This document shows positions 58,235-64,000 of a stretch of DNA of 64,000 bases, one piece after another. Made by a program: the position numbers and the translations under genes. Source of the DNA: Paracentrotus lividus (Eukaryota; Echinodermata; Echinoidea; Camarodonta; Echinidae); assembly GCA_940671915.1 (NCBI GenBank), contig CALNVZ010003434.1, forward strand, positions 20,392,741 to 20,456,740. Direction: 5' to 3'. Below the pieces are notes generated by a model, which was not told the DNA's origin, did no database searches, and was given only the letters and a program-made list of their open reading frames with translations. Within the stretch, counting starts at the first letter, position 1. Every line of letters begins with the position of its first letter.

Positions 58235-58644
58235 CATAATCTCTCACTGAATCAGAGAAAATTAGAATGACTTATCCGAAAGTTAGATTCTTCAATTATC
58301 ATATACAACTCAAACAGATTCACCGACACTCCCACTAGAGAACAAAAAACAAAAAAAAAACAAAAAAAAAGCATATAGATTTTTGTGTTTCCTCATAATA
58401 TTGCTATAAGAAAGGTTTCTACCCACCCCTTTAAAAAAAGAGAGTCTTTTCTTAGTATCGTAAAGAATAATGCAGCGTCGGTGAGCTTAGAAATTAAGCC
58501 AGAATAGTAATATACCTCAATCACACAGGAAAGACCAACTACCGACTGAAAGGACAATATGCCATGAACGAAAGGTGATATCTCACCAAAACTTTAAAAA
58601 AAAAAAAAAAAAAAACTATATAAACATGTTTCATTTCTCCCGCA

Positions 58645-58785
58645 ACTCATGAGACATCGCCGAGACGCAGGAAACGTCTCTAAGACGGCTCAAACGTCCC
58701 AACCTCGTCTCAAAGTAATCCCAAATCTGTCTCAAACCCGTTTCGAACATGTTCATATCTATGGGATTTTCTTTGAGATACCACC
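58645..58785. repeat. Fold-back MITE (gacgtctccg family), third copy
   Basis: Contains aacgtctctaagacggctca and ctcaaagtaatcccaaatct and ends gagataccacctta. The left end is degraded. Confidence 0.7.
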
Positions 58786-59119
58786 TTATCAATCTGGGCC
58801 CTGAAACATAAATATTTACAATAAATTACAAATTGAGAGTGCCAATCAGAATCCTTGTTCCATGCACTTCTTGTATAAAAGTCTCATTGTGAACCAATCA
58901 GAATGATTGTTTCAAATTTGCAATTGATCGTTAAACTTTATGTTACAGGGCACTGGTGTGATTTAATACAGCGGTGTGTTTGGCAAGGTGTCGGTCACAC
59001 GCGGCATTTGAGTGACAACGCATTGAACATAAATTAGGAATGACGAGTTATCCGGTTGGTTTGGAGTGAGTGGAGAGGTGTGACTGAAGCAATAGGTGGG
59101 CGACGATCTCGAGGTATGT

Positions 59120-59263
59120 CTACTTCTTCCATGGGAAGTCTTCGCCTTCGGGGTCATCCATCACTTCGTTCCTGGCCTGTGCACAGACGATGTCGCAGGT
59201 TTCACTGTCGAGGATGATGAAGGTTGGGATTCCTGTGACGCCAAACTTATTCCCCAGCTTCCC
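59120..59263 (-). CDS. Nucleoredoxin/tryparedoxin-like protein, last coding exon
   Basis: On the minus strand, after an acceptor tttttccacag (59264 side), 47 codons read GKLGNKFGVTGIPTFIILD, then CDIVCAQARNEVMDDPEGED, FPWKK and TAG (59120-59122). The GIPT cis-proline motif, IILD strand, R-x-x-V-M-x-D and DPEGxxFPW ending are the C-terminal half of a nucleoredoxin-type thioredoxin fold (a WCPPC thiol reductase). The catalytic exon would be upstream on the minus strand. None was recognised up to base 64000, so the intron exceeds 4.7 kb or the exon is outside. GC content and codon use stand out from the AT-rich surroundings. The plus-strand frame over the same bases is a shadow. Confidence 0.85.
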   Translation of the reverse strand, partial: GKLGNKFGVTGIPTFIILDSETCDIVCAQARNEVMDDPEGEDFPWKK

Positions 59264-59369
59264 CTGTGGAAAAATAAAATAATTAAAGGGGATTTGTTAT
59301 TTTTTGTCGTGGCCTCCCCCCAAAAAAAAAAAAAAAAAATATATTTGGCTCAGTTGCTTTTGAGTATTT

Positions 59370-60669
59370 CGGAGGCAATTAATTTTTTTATTTCTGTGTA
59401 TATTATGACTATGAAATTTTTGTGTCGTTGAATTTAGGTGCGGGGAGAGTAAGTTTGGGGGGTGTCATAAGTCTGGATTGTTGTGCTTGCATTGTAGGGA
59501 AGGTATGTTGGATAATTGTATGTTCCCCTAAATTTTGATTGACCGGTCAGGGGTACGTGTACCCGGGGTACAGGTGGTGGCGCCTCTCGTGTCATTGATG
59601 TTTAGTGTTTTCGTGGTTTTTTCTGTCGTATGATCGGTCTGGCCTGTAGGCTTTTTTTTTTTTTAATGCTAGTATTATTTTTGTTTAGTTTTATTTTTTT
59701 GGTTTGGTAGGATGCGCCTAATAATCTACTTACGCCGGTGATTTATTTTTTGGTACCAGGTACCAAAAGTGTATTTGGTTTAGTTGTTTGAATGACTTTG
59801 TGAATCAGTGGGAATTGTATTGAAGGCAATGTTGGTTTAATAAGTCGTTTTAGAGTGTTTGTTCTTATTTTTAGGTCGCTCTTGTGTTTTTATTCTGTGT
59901 TGTTTGTTAGCGTGTGCATAATTATGTGAGATTTAGTTTTAGATTTGGGTTTTACGATGCTTGAGCTTTTTTAATTCTTTCTGGGAAACATTCTTGAAAT
60001 GTTTCTAATTATTTTTTTGGTGCATTGATTTTCGTGTAAATTACAGTTTTTTTGTATCAAAGGTAGTTGTACTTGTGTTATATATAAGGACTCAATTTGG
60101 GTAGTTATCTTTATATATTATTCTTCTCTTGCTTTGCTATATACGGTCAATGGTATTGCACATTTTTGAGGGGTATCCAAAATACCTCTACAGTGCCTTT
60201 TCTCCCCAAAAATTGTATTTTGACCAGTTAGGGATAAATTCTTATTCTGCAGTGTGCCATTTTTTAGCAGCACATCTAGTATTTACGGCAGGTTAGCAAG
60301 AATGAAGTTGATCGAAGGGAGAAGTTTGAATTTAAAAATTCATTTGGCAAGTTCTTAATTAGTGCATCAGGCCAATGTGAGGACAATATGTTTCGCGTTT
60401 TAAGAAAGGTGTGAGCTATTTATGCTTAGGATACCATTGTTAATTGTCTGTTCCAAAGTACACTTTCTGATGGCACATTTATTAGCAAACAATAAATATT
60501 CACTGATTTTCATCACTGTAACTGTAAAAGCTATTTTTGTAAATAATGCTAAATGCGATAGTTTTCTTTTGATGCTATGACTAGCTTATAATTCTGACTG
60601 CGTAAATAAAAGGTATCGCGTACGTCCTGCTTTCGTTAAACGTGCTCATTCTCTATCCATATCTCTCTC
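59370..60669. other. Probable intron of the minus-strand gene; left part duplicated beyond the gap
   Basis: The pieces at about 59395-59455 and 60470-60655 reappear in the same order at about 60745-60800 and 60815-60965. No exon recognised. Confidence 0.5.
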
Positions 60670-60694
60670 NNNNNNNNNNNNNNNNNNNNNNNNN
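60670..60694. other. Assembly gap (25 N)
   Basis: A run of 25 N follows a ctctctc microsatellite. The size may be nominal. Confidence 0.99.
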
Positions 60695-62699
60695 AAATTT
60701 GGAGCCAAAAATACATATTTTCTTTTTTTCCTGATAAATATGCTATGAAAAAGTTTTGTGTTGCTTAAATTTAGGTGACGGGACGTAAGTTTGCTCAACC
60801 GATTGTTGCTTCAGGGGAGCAATTTATTAAGCAAAATAAATATTCACTGATTCTCACTGAGAACTGTTAAAAGCTACTGAAATGCTTGCATCTGATTGGC
60901 TGACAGCAAATTTGACGGATAAAACGTTCGACAAGTCCTTTCGTTAAACGCCCCCATGCTTTATTCCGTCTAAGACATAAGATGAGGGGTTAGATTAAGG
61001 GTTGCAATATGGTTTTCAGTGAGGTTTAGTCTTAGGTTATAAGTATATGGTTGAAGTTAGTTATTCGATTTATACGGACATCACAGGGGACCAATAATAA
61101 TTACTGTTGCCGGAGCAGATTTCGTTGGAACATTAGAAATTACCCCCACATATACGAGACACGAGTCCTGATCTTATCTTGAAAGACATGTCATCTGAAT
61201 TTGATAATTATCACGGGTTGTTATGTTTTGGCAAACATGATTCATTGTGATTAATCTTGATATTATCTAAACAAAGACTTACCGAAAAGGTCATTGGTGT
61301 TACATCATAATCACAGACGCAATTATGATCATAATGTATCTTGATTATCATCAAGGGGCGCCTCGGCCCTTTATTTTAGAGGGGAGGTATTATTGTTTCT
61401 GAGAGACTTGATTTCATCATCTTCCTAAATGACGATGGTAATACATATTGAATTAATGTGATTATCCTTCTTCTTATGAATAATGTGGGAAATATATGGT
61501 ATAAACAATAGTGTTGACAATTTACTTTTTAAATAAGTTTTTAATCATCATCATATTACAATATCATGAGATACGGGAGTCGGGCAAGGGATAACGCTAA
61601 GTTGCCAATCACCAAACCCACAATTTAACGCAGCATGATTTAAATTTTGTAGATTGAAAAGTGTACATTATCATGATATAGGTAGTGCCGTTTTTTTTGT
61701 TTTTTTTTTATAAGGCGGTGGGGTGGGGTGGGATGGGAGGAGGGGTACCGCTCACTGAAAACATATAGACCCCTAAATGTTAAATTTAAGAGGATGTGGT
61801 GTTTTTCAACCCCCCCCCCCACCCCCTCCATTAATGATGATCCAAAAGTGTAGGATTGATAGATTGATCAACTTTATTTACAATGCGTAATTCTATTATA
61901 GTATTTGGAAATATATTAAGTTTGACAATCACAATTTTCAATGATTTATGTTGATGGTATCAATGTAAAACAAAAGCATAAATCGCCATCATAATATATT
62001 TGTTTTATTTTTCATTCCATGGTGATACTGATAAGACTGTCCATAATCAAAAGGTTCGAATTCGAAATGACATCTGATGACGTTTCGTTTTATGATTTAT
62101 CAAAAACATGATAGCTAATATGTAGTACTGAATGACATATAATTGATGTTTCCATTATTGTTTGATTGGAATATGTAAATAAAACTGAACTGAACTGAAC
62201 CGACATAAAAGTTATAAATGAACAATCATGCTGTATAGGACCAGTTTACTAACATATTCAATTTGGATGACAAAGCAACAACTAATGTATACAAACTGGA
62301 CTCCATACATGGGTGTTGATTGTGGGGGGGGGGGGTGGGAGATGCACCCAATAATATGGGTGGGGGATGGTGTGTACAATCATGCCCCAAATTTTGATAT
62401 CAAGAAAAGGTATCATAATATTAAGTACATATAAATCTACCCATTACATATTCGTTATCATAAAACCACTTTTAGGACATTTTTATATATTTGCAGTCTA
62501 AAATGATATTTCTGAGATTCAAAAATCCAAATGTTCTCACTTAACCATTAATCTTCCTCGTATGTCCAGGGTGGACGATGGTTTTGATAAAATACTAATG
62601 AATATTGAAGAGTCTGTAACACTTATCTCGGCTATATTATCGACAAGGTTACTTTTTGGGACTCGGACCATTGATTATATAATACACTTCTTTCACTTC
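60695..62699. other. No exon seen
   Basis: Duplicated sequence at 60745-60965, a possible LINE 3' end at 62150-62205 (gtaaataaaactgaactga), and homopolymer runs at 61680-61825 and 62326. No supportable gene. Confidence 0.45.
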
Positions 62700-63420
62700 A
62701 TCGATCGCATGATGCTTCAAATTCCATTCAGATAACTGTTGAACATTGAACATTCGCGCTCGCAATAATAGTAGGCTCGCTGCACACTGTACTTGAATTC
62801 GTTCAGTTGTATTCATGTAATTTATATAGATATTAACGTCACAATGGTACGTGTTTTAAACACCTATTTCCTTCCGTCTCGTACAAGGACAGTATACTGT
62901 TTCATCAGGTCACTATTATTTTGAAAATTTTCAGCTAGCGCTTCGCGCTCGCACATATGGGCCCTAACTGAAATTCGTCCATATTTATATAGATTTACGT
63001 TTGTTGGCATTACGTAATGATGGTTCCGCTTGTAATCACCAGTTAATCCCCTAGCCCTCTATCAATTCTGTAAGAAACAATACCATGTTTCAGTTCAATA
63101 TTATTGTGAAAATTTAAGCTCGCGCTTCGCGCTCGCATTATTACAGCCATATGAATCGACGATATTCACATACTACTAGCAGGCTACTCATTATGCATAT
63201 AGCATGCGTGTGTATCATAGGCTTACATCATGATGGTCCCGCCTTGACCACACCATTCAAAGCCCTTCCGTTTTGTACTCGCATTATGCTAAAAATGCCA
63301 CATTTTATGTCATTATAAAGAAATTTTCAGCTCGCACTTCTCGCTCGCATTATAAAATACTAACTGGAATTTTGTTTTTCATATTTATATGCATTGTGTA
63401 TACAAACATTACCCGCACCC
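62700..63420. repeat. Tandem repeat, about 190-bp unit, with gcgcttcgcgctcgc core
   Basis: Four diverged units place the core at about 62752, 62937, 63119 and 63330 (cattcgcgctcgca, agcgcttcgcgctcgcac, cgcgcttcgcgctcgcat, cgcacttctcgctcgcat). Each is followed by taactggaattNgt and atatttatat-type sequence. The same core occurs inverted at about 20621. Confidence 0.7.
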
Positions 63421-64000
63421 CATGAATGTACACTGCAATCTATACCATATGTGTCATCATTGAGGAAAAGAGGAAAAATCGACGATCATTCCCCCCCCCC
63501 ATCGCCAAAACAATATCGACACGCGTGTATCCATGTATTGTAGTCGCATTGTTTTTATTACAGGTTGTTAATTTTGTTACTAATGTGCGCCAGAAACATG
63601 TATGAATCATAATAACTTTGTAAATATAACTTAGTACCTGGTCTATTGAAACAGATGCCATGCACGATGCCCCGGCAAAGTGTATTATTTTATATACAGC
63701 CTCATTATTACGTGAAAATTCGATATCATACGAACGGCCAAGTTAACGCCATGAGCTTCAATTACAAAGACTCCCATTAGAGCAGAAATAATCGTCTGGA
63801 TATGCCATATGCTGGGACAATGAAAATTAATATCACATACAGGTCCTATACCCCACACTAACAATAGACTGAAAAGATGCAGTAGCGGGGTTGCACCTAT
63901 ATATTGATCATGTTGATATGCATGCTTGAAAACCAATCGTATATTTTGCTTCCTATCCGTGTATTGATAAGCCAGTATGCTGGATATTGCGCAGTATGGT

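Noticed and set aside
59096-59431. 111-codon plus-strand frame
   Set aside because: Antisense shadow of the nucleoredoxin-like exon, running into an A-rich run.

Overview
This is a eukaryotic nuclear window, most likely from an echinoderm and probably a sea urchin. The genes are split by long GT-AG introns. There is a single-exon rhodopsin-type receptor of the kind greatly expanded in echinoids. Much of the non-coding sequence is fold-back (MITE-like) repeats, minisatellites and truncated LINE/SINE copies. The base composition is AT-rich outside exons. The phylum is inferred from gene style and repeat style; no species was identified.

Four protein-coding genes can be supported. (1) 1214-5248 (+): the last six exons of a sarcosine-oxidase-type (PIPOX-like) FAD amine oxidase. 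Its 5' exon lies upstream of the window. It ends in a peroxisomal AKL tripeptide, but three substrate-site residues differ from classical sarcosine oxidases. (2) 13511-14533 (+): an intact intronless 340-residue GPCR with altered microswitch motifs. (3) 26763-46688 (+): a complete 15-exon ribosomal protein S6 kinase (p70 S6K orthologue). The exons sum to exactly 1500 nt (499 residues plus stop), and the TOS, T-loop, turn and hydrophobic motifs are all visible. (4) 59120-59263 (-): the last coding exon of a nucleoredoxin/tryparedoxin-like protein whose other exons lie beyond the right edge.

Layout: 1-5.2 kb PIPOX-like gene; 5.2-13.5 kb intergenic with a ggggtaggttgttaca element, a degenerate minisatellite, a poly(A) retroposon with a perfect 16-bp target duplication, and a 587-bp palindrome; 13.5-14.5 kb GPCR; 14.5-26.7 kb repeat-rich intergenic with a roughly 3.8-kb composite palindrome carrying 16-bp minisatellites; 26.7-46.7 kb S6K; 46.7-59.1 kb S6K 3' flank and MITEs; 59.1-64 kb nucleoredoxin-like terminal exon, an assembly gap flanked by duplicated sequence, and a tandem repeat of about 190 bp.

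The most unusual signal is inside the S6K gene. Four introns carry decayed tandem copies of the neighbouring exon or of its splice-site edge: exon 3, exon 5, the donor edge of exon 8 and the acceptor edge of exon 12. Other leads are the substrate-site substitutions in the PIPOX-like enzyme and the long composite palindrome. The four genes are functionally unrelated (amine oxidation, chemosensation or signalling, TOR growth signalling, thiol redox), as expected of ordinary animal gene neighbours. All exon structures were read by eye and need confirmation by transcript data.
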